DNA from: Flavobacterium sp. SH_e
GTDB lineage: Bacteria; Bacteroidota; Bacteroidia; Flavobacteriales; Flavobacteriaceae
Length of the DNA: 64,000 bases
Direction of reading: 5' to 3'
NCBI RefSeq assembly: GCF_025717045.1
Contig: NZ_JAOVZN010000008.1
Span: 305,540 to 369,539 of the forward strand
Shown here: positions 51,919 to 61,613 of the stretch, piece by piece
How positions within the stretch are numbered: position 1 is the stretch's first letter
How the letters are laid out: each line of letters opens with the position of its first letter
Translations under genes and position numbers: made by a program
Notes under the pieces: generated by a model
The model's database searches: none
Told to the model about the DNA's origin: nothing
Seen by the model: the letters and a program-made list of their open reading frames with translations, nothing else

Positions 51919-52920
51919 ATGAAAAAAATAATTCTTATCGGACTTTTTTCAGCAATGCCAATTGTTGTTTTCAATTCTTGCACCAAATCAAATTCTCAAA
52001 CTTTAGTTTCAACAGCGATTGAAGAAAAAGAAGATGAAGAAGGTTATATTACTATTGATACTTCGGAAATTCCAGACGATCAATTTGGAGAATCGGTTCG
52101 TTACGGAAGAGAATTAATGATGAAAACGGCCTACTATATTGGCCCGAATGGGAAAAATGGAAAATATTTAGGAAATAAAATGAATTGCACGAACTGTCAT
52201 CAAGATGCAGGAACAAAACCGCATGCATTCAATTTAATGTCTTCTCATGATAATTATCCACAATATCGCGGGCGCGAAAACAAAGTGCTTACACTGGCAG
52301 AAAGAGTTAATAACTGCATTATGCGCCCGCATTCTGGAAAACCGCTTCCGTTGGACAGCAAAGAAATGGTCGCATTTTTATCTTATTTCAAATGGATTAG
52401 CAAATTTGTACCAAAAGATGGTAATTTTAAAGGAGCAAAAAATCTAGAAATCGAGTTTCCAGACGTTGCCGCAAGTCCAGAAAGAGGAAAAGTATTATTT
52501 GCAGAAAACTGTGCAAGATGCCACGGAAACAATGGCGAAGGAGTTTACAATGCAGACAAATCGGGATATACTTATCCTCCACTTTGGGGCGAATATGGTT
52601 ATCAGCCTGGTTCAAGCATGCACCGCGTGATCAAGCAGGCACAATGGCTAAAAAGCAATATGCCTTATGATAAAGTAACACTCGGAAAACCTTATTTAAC
52701 AGATAAAGAAGCGCTTGACATTGCAGCATTTGTAAACGATGATTCACAACATAAAAGACCAAATCCAAAAACGCTTGATTATCCAAATAAAATGGGCAAA
52801 CCAATTGATTATTCTCACAGCCCATTTCAGGATAATTTTACTGAAGAACAGCACAAATACGGGCCTTACAAACCGATTATTGCTTATTGGAAAAAACAAG
52901 GATGGAAAGCCGTTTACTAA
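51919..52920 (+). CDS. Dihaem c-type cytochrome lipoprotein, thiosulfate dehydrogenase (TsdA)-like
   Basis: A 333-aa lipoprotein (signal ends VFNSC, Cys21) with two haem c sites: CTNCH (90-94) and CARCH (198-202). The segment NNCIMRPHSGKPLP with Cys133, followed by DSKEM, is the TsdA signature; in TsdA the equivalent Cys is the unusual distal haem ligand needed for thiosulfate/tetrathionate conversion. The C-terminal part is GYQPGSSMHRVIKQAQWLKS and a Pro/Lys-rich tail. Its place in a glycan operon, right after an ASST-like gene, is unexpected. The family call is strong; the substrate here is open. Confidence 0.87.
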   Translation: MKKIILIGLFSAMPIVVFNSCTKSNSQTLVSTAIEEKEDEEGYITIDTSEIPDDQFGESVRYGRELMMKTAYYIGPNGKNGKYLGNKMNCTNCHQDAGTKPHAFNLMSSHDNYPQYRGRENKVLTLAERVNNCIMRPHSGKPLPLDSKEMVAFLSYFKWISKFVPKDGNFKGAKNLEIEFPDVAASPERGKVLFAENCARCHGNNGEGVYNADKSGYTYPPLWGEYGYQPGSSMHRVIKQAQWLKSNMPYDKVTLGKPYLTDKEALDIAAFVNDDSQHKRPNPKTLDYPNKMGKPIDYSHSPFQDNFTEEQHKYGPYKPIIAYWKKQGWKAVY

Positions 52921-52955
52921 ATTCAAAATATACTATTTAACCTGATTATAATACA

Positions 52956-55955
52956 ATGAAACTAAACCTCAACAACACAAAGCTTTTAAACAGAATACTG
53001 ATAATGTGTTTGGTCACGATCAGCATTCCTCTAACTGCACAAATAAAATATTCAGACGGAAACGACAGTTGGAATCCGAATCAATTAGGAAATCACCGTG
53101 CTGTAATTGCCTTTTCTGGTATAGGAAATATTGCTAAAACGACTATTGAATGGCGAAGAAGAGACACAAATCCAGAACTTAAAAAAATTATCGTACAAGA
53201 TGCGTCTGGAAAAGAAATTCAGAACATAAAAACCGAAAATATCAATAGAGAAAATGGAACTATTTTCTTTGAACCAATTTCTGGCAAAGGAACATACTAC
53301 GTTTATTATATGCCTTATGTTGATGAAGGAACAGCAAATTACCCAAAAGGAATTTATCAGAAACCTGAAGACAAAGCCGATGCAAAATGGGTTTCTAAAA
53401 TAAAAACCAATTTAAAAGACAATTGTTCGGTTACCGAAATTCAGAGTGTAAATGCTTTCAATAGTTTCTATCCGATGGAAGTGATTGCAACGGCTTCTGA
53501 AACTTCAGCTCTTGTTGCAAAAAACAGCGGAAATTCTTTCTTAGTTTTCCCAGAAGACAGAGAACATTCAATCAAATTAAAATCAGATTTGCCACAAAGA
53601 TGGATTCAGAAAGGTATTCAAAACAGTTTTTCTGATACGGCAATGAAAGGTGAATATTTAGCTTTTCAATTGGGAGTTTATGCACTTGAAGATTTAAAGA
53701 ATGTAAAAGTTACTTTCACAAATTTAGTTGGTCCAACTGGTTCAATTGATGCGAAAGATATAAACTGTATCAATACAGACGGAACAAGATATGACGGTTC
53801 TCCTTTCACCAATACCGTTTCGGTTTCAAAAGGAAAAATTCAAGCAATGTGGTGCGGAATTGACGTTCCTCAAACTGCAGCCGCGGGAATTTACAAAGGA
53901 AAAGCGACTGTTTCCGCTGATGGAAAATCAAAAGAAATCGAACTTCAAATTACAGTAAGCAATGAAGCGACTAAAAACGGAGGCATTGACAGTCCAGAAA
54001 AAATGACGCGTTTAAAATGGTTGAATTCTACATTAGCTCAGGAAAATACGGTTATTGCTCCTTATACTCCACTTGTTGTAAAAGATACAGAAATTTCTTT
54101 ATTAGGAAGAAAATTGACTTTGGCTCCAAACGGATTTCCAGCTCAGATTCAAACTTATTTCACTCCAGAAATGACTTCTGTAACAACCAAAGCAAATGAT
54201 ATTTTAAGTTCGCCAATTGATTTTCATTTTGTTGATGCTTCTGGAAAAGAAGTGCAATGGAAAAATAGCGGTGTAAAATTCACTAAAAAAGAAGCTGGAA
54301 CGGTTTCTTGGGAAAGTACTTCGACTACAAAATCGGTTCAAATGGATGTGAATGCTTCTGTCGAATTTGATGGTTTTGTACATTATACGGTTAAAGTTAC
54401 AGCTCTTGAAGATGTTTCTTTCAATGACATTAATTTCCAAATGCCAATGCAACCAACTTCTGCAAAATACATGATGGGATTGGGTCAAAAAGGTGGAGAT
54501 CGTCCTGCAACTTTCGATTGGAAATGGGACGTTGCTCATAAAAATCAAGACGGTGCGTGGATTGGTGCTGTAAACTCTGGATTGCAGTTTTCTTTGAGAG
54601 ATGAAAAATATAGCCGTCCGTTAAACACAAATTTCTATTTACAAAAACCTTTATTGTTGCCAACTTCTTGGGGTAACGAAAATAAAGGAGGAATTACCAT
54701 TACGCCAAATCAAAAATCGGTTGTAGTAAATGCGTATAGCGGCGCTAGAACAATGAAAAAGGGAGATGTTTTATACTATAACTTCAACTTGTTAATTACA
54801 CCATTCCATACAATCAATACCGATTTTCAATGGGATACTAAGTTTTACCACAAATACAGTCCGATCGATTCAATCGCAAAAACTGGTGCAACGGTAATCA
54901 ATATTCATCATGCAAATGCAATCAATCCGTATATCAATTATCCTTTTATCGAATTTAAAAAGATGAAAACGTATATCGATGAAGCGCACGAAAAAGGATT
55001 AAAAGTAAAAATCTACAATACAGTTAGAGAGGTTTCAAACAAAGCTTATGAGACTTTCGCTTTAAGAAGTTTAGGTCACGAAATTTATTCTCCAGGAAAA
55101 GGAGGCGGATTCTCTTGGTTGCAAGAACATGTTGGAGACGATTATATCGCAGCTTGGTTTGTTCCTGAAATTAAAGATGCTGCAATCGTAAACAGCGGTA
55201 TGAACCGTTGGCATAATTATTATGTGGAAGGAATGAATTGGCTGACTCAAAATGTTGGTATTGATGGAATTTATCTTGACGACGTTGCTTTTGACAGAAT
55301 CACGATGAAACGTATCAAAAGAGTTTTAACGAAAGACGGACATCCTGGAATTATCGATTTACACAGTGCAAATCAATACAACAAAAGCGACGGATTTAAC
55401 AATAGTGCCAATTTATACATGGAGCACTTTCCGTACATCAATAAATTATGGTTTGGAGAATATTTTGATTATCAAAAAAATCAGCCTGACTTTTTCTTGA
55501 CCGAAGTAAGCGGAATTCCGTTTGGTTTAATGGGCGAAATGCTTCAAGATGGTGGAAATCCGTGGAGAGGAATGGTTTACGGAATGACAAACAGATTACC
55601 TTGGAGCGACGGTGCTGACCCAAGAAACATCTGGAAACTTTGGGATTCTTTCGGAATTAAAGGTTCTGAAATGATTGGATATTGGAGCGAAAACTGTCCT
55701 GTAAAAACAAACAATGACAAAGTTTTGGCAACTGTTTACAAAAAGAACGGAACAGCTTTAATTTCAATCGCAAGCTGGGCAGATGCTGATGTAAATGTGA
55801 AACTAAATATCGACTGGAAAAAACTAGGAATCAATCCTGCAAAAGCTACGATTACAGCTCCTGAAGTGACCAATTTCCAATCAGCAAAAACGTTCACAGC
55901 AAAAGACGAAATACCCGTTTCTAAAGGAAAAGGCTGGTTGTTGATTGTGAAGTAA
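52956..55955 (+). CDS. Large exported glycoside-hydrolase-like protein (DUF6067/GH123-N type)
   Basis: A 999-aa protein with a signal segment (about 10-29, ending PLTAQ). Beta-rich N-terminal domains cover about 30-345 (NHRAVIAFSGIG, GTYYVYYMP, TAAAGIYKGKATV). The second half (about 640-960) is a TIM-barrel-like region with GLKVKIYNTVREVSN, NVGIDGIYLDDVAFDR (Asp pair near 773-774), LTKDGHPGIIDLHSANQYN and a closing beta domain. This resembles DUF6067/GH123-like proteins; the exact catalytic residues are not certain. GH123 members act on beta-GalNAc, which fits NagB and GH109 in the same locus, but I treat the activity as inference. Confidence 0.75.
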   Translation: MKLNLNNTKLLNRILIMCLVTISIPLTAQIKYSDGNDSWNPNQLGNHRAVIAFSGIGNIAKTTIEWRRRDTNPELKKIIVQDASGKEIQNIKTENINRENGTIFFEPISGKGTYYVYYMPYVDEGTANYPKGIYQKPEDKADAKWVSKIKTNLKDNCSVTEIQSVNAFNSFYPMEVIATASETSALVAKNSGNSFLVFPEDREHSIKLKSDLPQRWIQKGIQNSFSDTAMKGEYLAFQLGVYALEDLKNVKVTFTNLVGPTGSIDAKDINCINTDGTRYDGSPFTNTVSVSKGKIQAMWCGIDVPQTAAAGIYKGKATVSADGKSKEIELQITVSNEATKNGGIDSPEKMTRLKWLNSTLAQENTVIAPYTPLVVKDTEISLLGRKLTLAPNGFPAQIQTYFTPEMTSVTTKANDILSSPIDFHFVDASGKEVQWKNSGVKFTKKEAGTVSWESTSTTKSVQMDVNASVEFDGFVHYTVKVTALEDVSFNDINFQMPMQPTSAKYMMGLGQKGGDRPATFDWKWDVAHKNQDGAWIGAVNSGLQFSLRDEKYSRPLNTNFYLQKPLLLPTSWGNENKGGITITPNQKSVVVNAYSGARTMKKGDVLYYNFNLLITPFHTINTDFQWDTKFYHKYSPIDSIAKTGATVINIHHANAINPYINYPFIEFKKMKTYIDEAHEKGLKVKIYNTVREVSNKAYETFALRSLGHEIYSPGKGGGFSWLQEHVGDDYIAAWFVPEIKDAAIVNSGMNRWHNYYVEGMNWLTQNVGIDGIYLDDVAFDRITMKRIKRVLTKDGHPGIIDLHSANQYNKSDGFNNSANLYMEHFPYINKLWFGEYFDYQKNQPDFFLTEVSGIPFGLMGEMLQDGGNPWRGMVYGMTNRLPWSDGADPRNIWKLWDSFGIKGSEMIGYWSENCPVKTNNDKVLATVYKKNGTALISIASWADADVNVKLNIDWKKLGINPAKATITAPEVTNFQSAKTFTAKDEIPVSKGKGWLLIVK

Positions 55956-55975
55956 TCAACAATTGCCTCGTACTG

Positions 55976-56081
55976 TTTGTCATTTCGACGAAGGAGAAAT
56001 CTCCACAAGTAGCTCGACAAAGATTGACGATATACTTTGCGGAGTTTCTCACGAAGATTTCTCCTTCGTCGAAATGACAAA
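55976..56081. repeat. Long inverted-repeat element, copy 2
   Basis: Perfect 26-bp inverted repeat (55976-56001 and 56056-56081), arms starting TTTGTCATTTCGACGAAGGA. The centre carries ACAAGTA-GC-TCGACAAAGATTG, the same asymmetric core as copy 1 at 9177-9279. Arm bases that differ between copies differ on both sides, so pairing is kept. Confidence 0.85.
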
Positions 56082-56099
56082 AAAGCTTAAAAAAATAAT

Positions 56100-56176
56100 G
56101 CCACAGATTTCACAGATTAACACGGATTAATTTTTCAACAGATAAAAAAATCATTTTAATCTGTGCAATCTGTGGC
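56100..56176. repeat. GCCAC-type decamer hairpin element, copy D
   Basis: Left arm 56100-56119 (GCCACAGATTTCACAGATTA) and right arm 56157-56176 are complementary at 19 of 20 positions. The left side repeats the decamer CACAGATTnn three times. It directly follows the copy-2 inverted repeat and lies 34 bp before the DUF5107 ATG; a longer frame starting at 56163 begins inside it and is rejected. Confidence 0.75.
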
Positions 56177-56210
56177 AAAAAAACAACCACAAATAACCAA
56201 GCTCTCCATC

Positions 56211-59200
56211 ATGAAATTTAGACCATTATTATCAATTCTACTCCTTGGAAGCCTCTTTGTCACCGCACAAAACAAACCAACCGTAAAAGAATACAAAAAA
56301 GTATTTACCACATATCCGTTCTCAGATCCAGATCCGATTCCGAAGCCTGATACCAAGTTTTATCCATATTTCCGTTTTGACGGATTTACTGATAAACCGA
56401 TTCAGAAAGAATGGAAAGTAATCGAAATTGAAAACGATTATATCAAACTGATGATCCTGCCAGAAATTGGCGGAAAAGTTTGGTCGGCTATAGAAAAATC
56501 TACAGGAAAAGACATTGTTTACAATAATCATGTGGTAAAATTTAGAGACATTGCCATGCGCGGACCATGGACAAGCGGCGGTGTTGAAGGTAATTACGGA
56601 ATTATCGGCCACACGCCAAACTGCGCCACTCCCGTTGATTATAAAATCATAAATCGAGAAGACGGAAGCATCAGCTGCGTGATTGGAGTTTTAGATTTAT
56701 TGACAAGAACTTCTTGGAAATTAGACATCAATCTGCCAAAAGACAAGGCTTATTTTACTACAAATTCCTTTTGGTCAAACACAACCGAATTTGAACAGCC
56801 TTATTATACTTGGATGAATACGGGAATAAAAGCAGCTGAAAATCTGCAATTTATTTATCCGGGACAAACTTACATTGGCCATAACGGAGAATACAATTCG
56901 TGGCCAATTGACAAAGAAAACGGCAAAGATTTATCATTCTACAAAAACAACAATTTTGGCGGTTATAAATCGTATCACGTATTCGGGAAATATGATGATT
57001 TCTTTGGCGGATATTATCACGATGAAGATTTCGGAATGGGAAGATACGGCAATCACGATGATAAACCGGGCAAAAAAATCTGGATTTGGGGATTGTCTCA
57101 GCAAGGAATGATTTGGGAAAAATTATTGACCGATACTGACGGACAATATGTAGAAGTTCAAAGCGGAAGATTGTTTAATCAAGCTAGCGAAGGCAGTAAT
57201 CTTACGCCTTTCAAACAGCGCTCATTCGCGCCGTATCAAACGGACACTTGGACCGAATATTGGTTTCCTGTAAAACACACAAAAGGTTTTGTGAAAGCCA
57301 ATAATTATGGTTCTGTTAATATTAAAAACGAAAACGGCTGGCTGAAAATCTATTTTTCTCCGCTTCAAAAACTAAATGAAAAAATTGAAGTTTTTGAAAA
57401 CGACAAAAAAGTGTATTCTAAAGATATTGCTTTAAATACGATGCAAACTTTTAAAGACTCTATTCAGATAAAAGTTGATTCTAATAAATTGAAATTTGTT
57501 TTGGGCGAAAATAAACTGGTTTGGAATTCTGCTCCAGAAGATGGAAATATCAATCGCCCTGTCGAAATTCCGAAGGATTTCGATCATAATTCGATTTACG
57601 GATTGTATCAGCAGGGGAAAAATTACATTAGTTTTAAAGATTATGTACTTGCCGAAGAAAAATTAAATGCCTGTTTAAAATTAGATCCAAACTATGCTCC
57701 TGCCCTTTCTGCATTGGCTTCTTTACAAATTAGAAAATTAGATTTCAATGCAGCTGTAAATACGGCAAGTAAAGCTTTATCAATAGATACTTACGATGCT
57801 TCGGCGAATTATTTTTATGCTTTAGCGAATTTTCATTTAGGAAATACTATCGATGCAAAAGACGGTTTTGATATTGCTGCTGCAAGCGTTGAATTTAGAA
57901 GTCCTGCTTATACCGCTTTAAGCAAAATTTACTTATTAGAAAATGATTTGCCAAAAGCGGTCGAATATGCCGAGAAAAGCTTAATCTATAATCAATATAA
58001 TATCGAAGGTTTACAGGTTTTAGCGGTTTTATATCGTCTTCAAAATAATTCAGATAAAGCAAATTCGGTTTTAAAAACCATTACAAAATTGGATCCGCTG
58101 AATCATTTTGCTGATTTTGAAAAATACCTTTGGAACAATTCAAACGATTCAAAAAATGCTTTTACTTCTGTTATTCAAAACGAAATGCCAGAACAGACTT
58201 TTCTTGAATTAGGAATTTACTACAATAATTTAAGCCGAAAAGAAGAAGCTCTGAAAGTCTTTTCTATCGCAGAACCAAGCGCTGAAATTATCTATTGGAA
58301 AGCTTTCTTAGAAAATAAGCCAGTTGATGTAAGCAAAATCAAACCTGGAACTAGTTTTCCTTTCAGAAATGAAACCGCAGAAATTTTGAAATCATTAATT
58401 AAAACAAACGATCAATACCAATTAAAATATCATTTAGGCTTAATTGAATGGAATCGTAACAGTATTTCAGAAGCAAAAGAATTGTTTTCTCAATGCGGAA
58501 CAAAACCAAATGATCCTGCATTTTATGGAGCTAAAGCATCCTTGTTTAAAGACGATGCTTCACTAGTATTGGCAAGCCTTCAGCAAGCCATAAAATTGGA
58601 TCCGCAAGGTTGGAGATACCATAAAATGCTGGCAGAACATTACATCGCTCAAAAACAATTTGATAAAGCGCTTACAACAGCTGAATCTTTCTATAAAAAA
58701 CATCAAGACAATTATTTGATTGGAATGCTTTACGCTAAAACTTTATTGCTAAATAAAAAATACCGTGAAGCTGATTCGTTCTTAACCAAATTGCAGATTC
58801 TTCCGTTTGAAGGCGCAACAGCAGGAAGGCAACTATATCACGAAGCGAAATTGATGCAGGCTTTGGCTGAAATGAAGAGCAAAAATTATAAAAAAGCACT
58901 ACAATTTATTGCCGATGCCAAACTGTTTCCAGAGAATTTAGGCGTTGGAAAACCGTATGACGAAAATATCGATGAAAGATTAGAAAACTGGTTAGATTAT
59001 CAATGTTATAACAGCCTTGGAAATAAAGAAATGGCTTCTAAATCTTTAGATAAAATCGTCGCTTTCCATCCTGTAGTGGATAATACGGTTATGAACTTCC
59101 TTCCGGCAAATAACCTTGTTTCGGCTTGGGCTATCGAAAAAACTTCTTCTGCTCAAGAGGCTGAAAAATGGATTAAAACTCAGGCAAATTTGTATCCGAC

Positions 59201-59306
59201 AAATAAAATAGTGCAATGGACTTTATTGTCTTACACTAAAAAAACATCGAATATTTTGAGTGAAGATGAAAAAGACGGCGAAGTCAGAATTATCGAAAAA
59301 TTGTAA
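56211..59306 (+). CDS. Exported DUF5107 protein with TPR repeats
   Basis: A 1031-aa protein. The signal peptide is about 1-19 (LLLGSLFVTAQ). The N-terminal ~440 residues are DUF5107, a mutarotase-like beta-sandwich: KLMILPEIGGKVWSAIEKST, MRGPWTSGGVEGNYGIIGH, TWTEYWFPVKHTKGF. The rest (about 460-1010) is a chain of TPR helices (ALSALASLQIRKLDFNAAVN, AVEYAEKSLIYNQYNIEGL, KALTTAESFYKKHQDN). DUF5107-TPR proteins often occur in Bacteroidota glycan loci; their activity is unknown, and sugar recognition plus protein interaction is an inference. Followed 21 bp later by the M1 peptidase. Confidence 0.83.
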   Translation: MKFRPLLSILLLGSLFVTAQNKPTVKEYKKVFTTYPFSDPDPIPKPDTKFYPYFRFDGFTDKPIQKEWKVIEIENDYIKLMILPEIGGKVWSAIEKSTGKDIVYNNHVVKFRDIAMRGPWTSGGVEGNYGIIGHTPNCATPVDYKIINREDGSISCVIGVLDLLTRTSWKLDINLPKDKAYFTTNSFWSNTTEFEQPYYTWMNTGIKAAENLQFIYPGQTYIGHNGEYNSWPIDKENGKDLSFYKNNNFGGYKSYHVFGKYDDFFGGYYHDEDFGMGRYGNHDDKPGKKIWIWGLSQQGMIWEKLLTDTDGQYVEVQSGRLFNQASEGSNLTPFKQRSFAPYQTDTWTEYWFPVKHTKGFVKANNYGSVNIKNENGWLKIYFSPLQKLNEKIEVFENDKKVYSKDIALNTMQTFKDSIQIKVDSNKLKFVLGENKLVWNSAPEDGNINRPVEIPKDFDHNSIYGLYQQGKNYISFKDYVLAEEKLNACLKLDPNYAPALSALASLQIRKLDFNAAVNTASKALSIDTYDASANYFYALANFHLGNTIDAKDGFDIAAASVEFRSPAYTALSKIYLLENDLPKAVEYAEKSLIYNQYNIEGLQVLAVLYRLQNNSDKANSVLKTITKLDPLNHFADFEKYLWNNSNDSKNAFTSVIQNEMPEQTFLELGIYYNNLSRKEEALKVFSIAEPSAEIIYWKAFLENKPVDVSKIKPGTSFPFRNETAEILKSLIKTNDQYQLKYHLGLIEWNRNSISEAKELFSQCGTKPNDPAFYGAKASLFKDDASLVLASLQQAIKLDPQGWRYHKMLAEHYIAQKQFDKALTTAESFYKKHQDNYLIGMLYAKTLLLNKKYREADSFLTKLQILPFEGATAGRQLYHEAKLMQALAEMKSKNYKKALQFIADAKLFPENLGVGKPYDENIDERLENWLDYQCYNSLGNKEMASKSLDKIVAFHPVVDNTVMNFLPANNLVSAWAIEKTSSAQEAEKWIKTQANLYPTNKIVQWTLLSYTKKTSNILSEDEKDGEVRIIEKL

Positions 59307-59327
59307 AGAACTTTCAAAAACAATAAA

Positions 59328-61511
59328 ATGAAAAACCATTTTTTAAAATATACATTTTTGGGTCTTGTCGTTTTGATGAGTCCAAAAATTGAAGCACAAA
59401 ACAAAGCAGAAAAGGTTGATGAATTATCCATTTACCGTGCTACTCCTTTAAAAACACACGATTTAATTCATACCAAATTGGAAGTTTCTTTCGATTACGG
59501 AAAACGTTATTTGTACGGAAAAGAATGGATTACTTTAAAACCGCATTTTTACGAAACCGATTCGCTTAAGCTGGATGCAAAAGGAATGGATTTTAAAGAA
59601 ATTTCCATTGTTGACGGTAAAAAAAGTATCCCCTTACAATACAAATACGATAACGAAGAGCTTTCGATTGCTTTAAACAGAAAATACAAAAGAACTGAAA
59701 AGTACACGATTTTCATTAATTACATCGCAAAACCAACAGAACTGAAAAGCAAAGCTGGAGAATCGATTACCAACTCAAACGGATTGTATTTTATTAATCC
59801 TGATGGAAAGGGAGACAAACCAACACAAATATGGACGCAAGGTGAAACGGAAGCTTCTTCTTGCTGGTTTCCAACAATCGACAAACCAAATCAGAAAACA
59901 ACTTCTGAACTTGCTATGACTGTTGAGGCTAAATATACTACACTTTCAAACGGTAAATTAGTTTCGCAAAAAGTAAACAAAGACGGAACAAGAACAGATA
60001 CATGGAAGATGGAACAACCAAATGCGCCTTATTTGTTTATGATGGCCGTTGGTGATTTTAAAATCTATAAAGATTCATACAACGGAAAAGAAGTCAGCTA
60101 TTATCTGGAGCCAAAATATGCGCCTTATGCCAAACAGATTTTCTATAAAACGCCAGATATGATGAACTTTTACGGCAAAATGCTTGGGGTAGAATATCCT
60201 TGGGCAAAATATTCGCAAATTGTGGTAAAAGACTATTTTGGAGGTGCGATGGAAAATACTTCGGCGACTGTTCATGGAGAATATGTTCAAAAAACAGAGC
60301 GCGAATTATTAGATGACAATCAAGAAAGTACCATTGCTCACGAACTTTTTCATCAATGGTTTGGAGATTACGTAACGGCTGAGTCTTGGTCAAACTTAAC
60401 TATGAACGAGTCGTTTGCCACTTTTGGAGAAGTTTTATGGCATGGTCATGATGCTGGACAAGATGCAGAAGACAGATCTCGTTATGAAAAATTGCAGAAT
60501 TATTTACGCTCTCAAAAAAATGGTGATAGTCCAATTTTAGCACGTTTTCATTACAAAAATGCAGACGATATGTTTGATAATATCAGCTATTCTAAAGGTT
60601 CTATCATTTTGTATGCAATGAAAAATCAAATGGGCGACGAAGCCTTTTTTAAAGGTTTAAATCATTATTTAACAACAAATGCTTATAAATCTGGTGAACC
60701 GCATCAACTGCGTTTATCAGTGGAAGAAGTGACTGGAAAAGACTGGCTACCTTATTTCGATCAATGGTATTATAATGCTGGAAGTCCGATTCTGGATGTG
60801 GCTTACAAATATGCTAACGGAAAAATTATTATTACCATAAATCAATCTCAGGATAGTGCCGTTCAAACCTTTACACTTCCTTTAAAAGTTGATTTTTACG
60901 TAAACGGAACTAAAATCCGAAAGGATATTTTAATTAATAAAAAACAACAAACATTCATTTTTGATCTTCCTTCAAAACCTGAATTTATAGATTTAGATCC
61001 AGATAAAATCTTAGTTGGCGAAGTTAATGTAGATAAAAAAACAGCTGCTGATTATCTTTTTCAATATAAAAATGCGCCATCATATTACAACCGAATTGAA
61101 GCCATAAAATTTGCTTCGAAAGACAGAAGTCAGGAATCGCAACTTATTTTACTGGAAGGCTTAAAAGATCCACAAGAAGATTTAAGAGTATTGAGCATCA
61201 AAGCAATTGATTTAAATGAAAAACAAACCAAAGATCAGGTTTTAAAAACGCTTCTTGATATTGCTAAAAATGATAAAAAGACAATCGCCAGAGCAAATGC
61301 TATTGTAAAACTGGCTTCTACAGGCGATGCTTCTTATAAAAGTTTAATGGAAGAAAGCATTAAAGAACAATCATACAACGTAATCGCTGCAGGATTAGCA
61401 GGATTAACAAAATATGCACCAGCCGAAGCTGATAAAGCATTGGCCTCATTAGATGACGATACCCAAAAACATGTAACGCCATTAGTGAAAAGATTTAGTA
61501 GTCAAAAATAA
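59328..61511 (+). CDS. Exported M1-family zinc aminopeptidase
   Basis: A 727-aa secreted metallopeptidase. The signal segment is about 1-24 (LGLVVLMSPKIEAQ). The M1 N-domain precedes the exopeptidase motif GGAMEN (about 304-309) and the zinc site HELFHQW (His338, Glu339, His342) with Glu361 (NES) 19 residues on. The C-terminal ~170 residues form a helical HEAT-like region. It should trim N-terminal residues from peptides outside the cytoplasm. Its position in the glycan operon suggests a glycoprotein source for the substrate. A terminator hairpin follows. Confidence 0.93.
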   Translation: MKNHFLKYTFLGLVVLMSPKIEAQNKAEKVDELSIYRATPLKTHDLIHTKLEVSFDYGKRYLYGKEWITLKPHFYETDSLKLDAKGMDFKEISIVDGKKSIPLQYKYDNEELSIALNRKYKRTEKYTIFINYIAKPTELKSKAGESITNSNGLYFINPDGKGDKPTQIWTQGETEASSCWFPTIDKPNQKTTSELAMTVEAKYTTLSNGKLVSQKVNKDGTRTDTWKMEQPNAPYLFMMAVGDFKIYKDSYNGKEVSYYLEPKYAPYAKQIFYKTPDMMNFYGKMLGVEYPWAKYSQIVVKDYFGGAMENTSATVHGEYVQKTERELLDDNQESTIAHELFHQWFGDYVTAESWSNLTMNESFATFGEVLWHGHDAGQDAEDRSRYEKLQNYLRSQKNGDSPILARFHYKNADDMFDNISYSKGSIILYAMKNQMGDEAFFKGLNHYLTTNAYKSGEPHQLRLSVEEVTGKDWLPYFDQWYYNAGSPILDVAYKYANGKIIITINQSQDSAVQTFTLPLKVDFYVNGTKIRKDILINKKQQTFIFDLPSKPEFIDLDPDKILVGEVNVDKKTAADYLFQYKNAPSYYNRIEAIKFASKDRSQESQLILLEGLKDPQEDLRVLSIKAIDLNEKQTKDQVLKTLLDIAKNDKKTIARANAIVKLASTGDASYKSLMEESIKEQSYNVIAAGLAGLTKYAPAEADKALASLDDDTQKHVTPLVKRFSSQK

Positions 61512-61545
61512 TTATTGGAATCCTTAGAATCTGTTTTGTTTTTGA

Positions 61546-61583
61546 AGACCTCTCTAATTTGGTTCATTAGAGAGGTTGCTTTT
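61546..61583 (+). terminator. Terminator between the M1 peptidase and GH109 genes
   Basis: Perfect 11-bp stem ACCTCTCTAAT / ATTAGAGAGGT (61548-61558, 61566-61576) with a 7-nt loop, then GCTTTT. It suggests the GH109 gene is at least partly a separate transcript. Confidence 0.75.
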
Positions 61584-61613
61584 AGAATAAATAGTATTAA
61601 TATAATCTCAATT

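Noticed and set aside
56163..56210. Upstream extension of the DUF5107 gene
   Set aside because: The extension lies in repeat element D and would place 16 residues before an otherwise good signal peptide.
61515..61613. Upstream extension of the GH109-like gene
   Set aside because: It spans a perfect terminator hairpin and would bury the signal peptide at residue 34.
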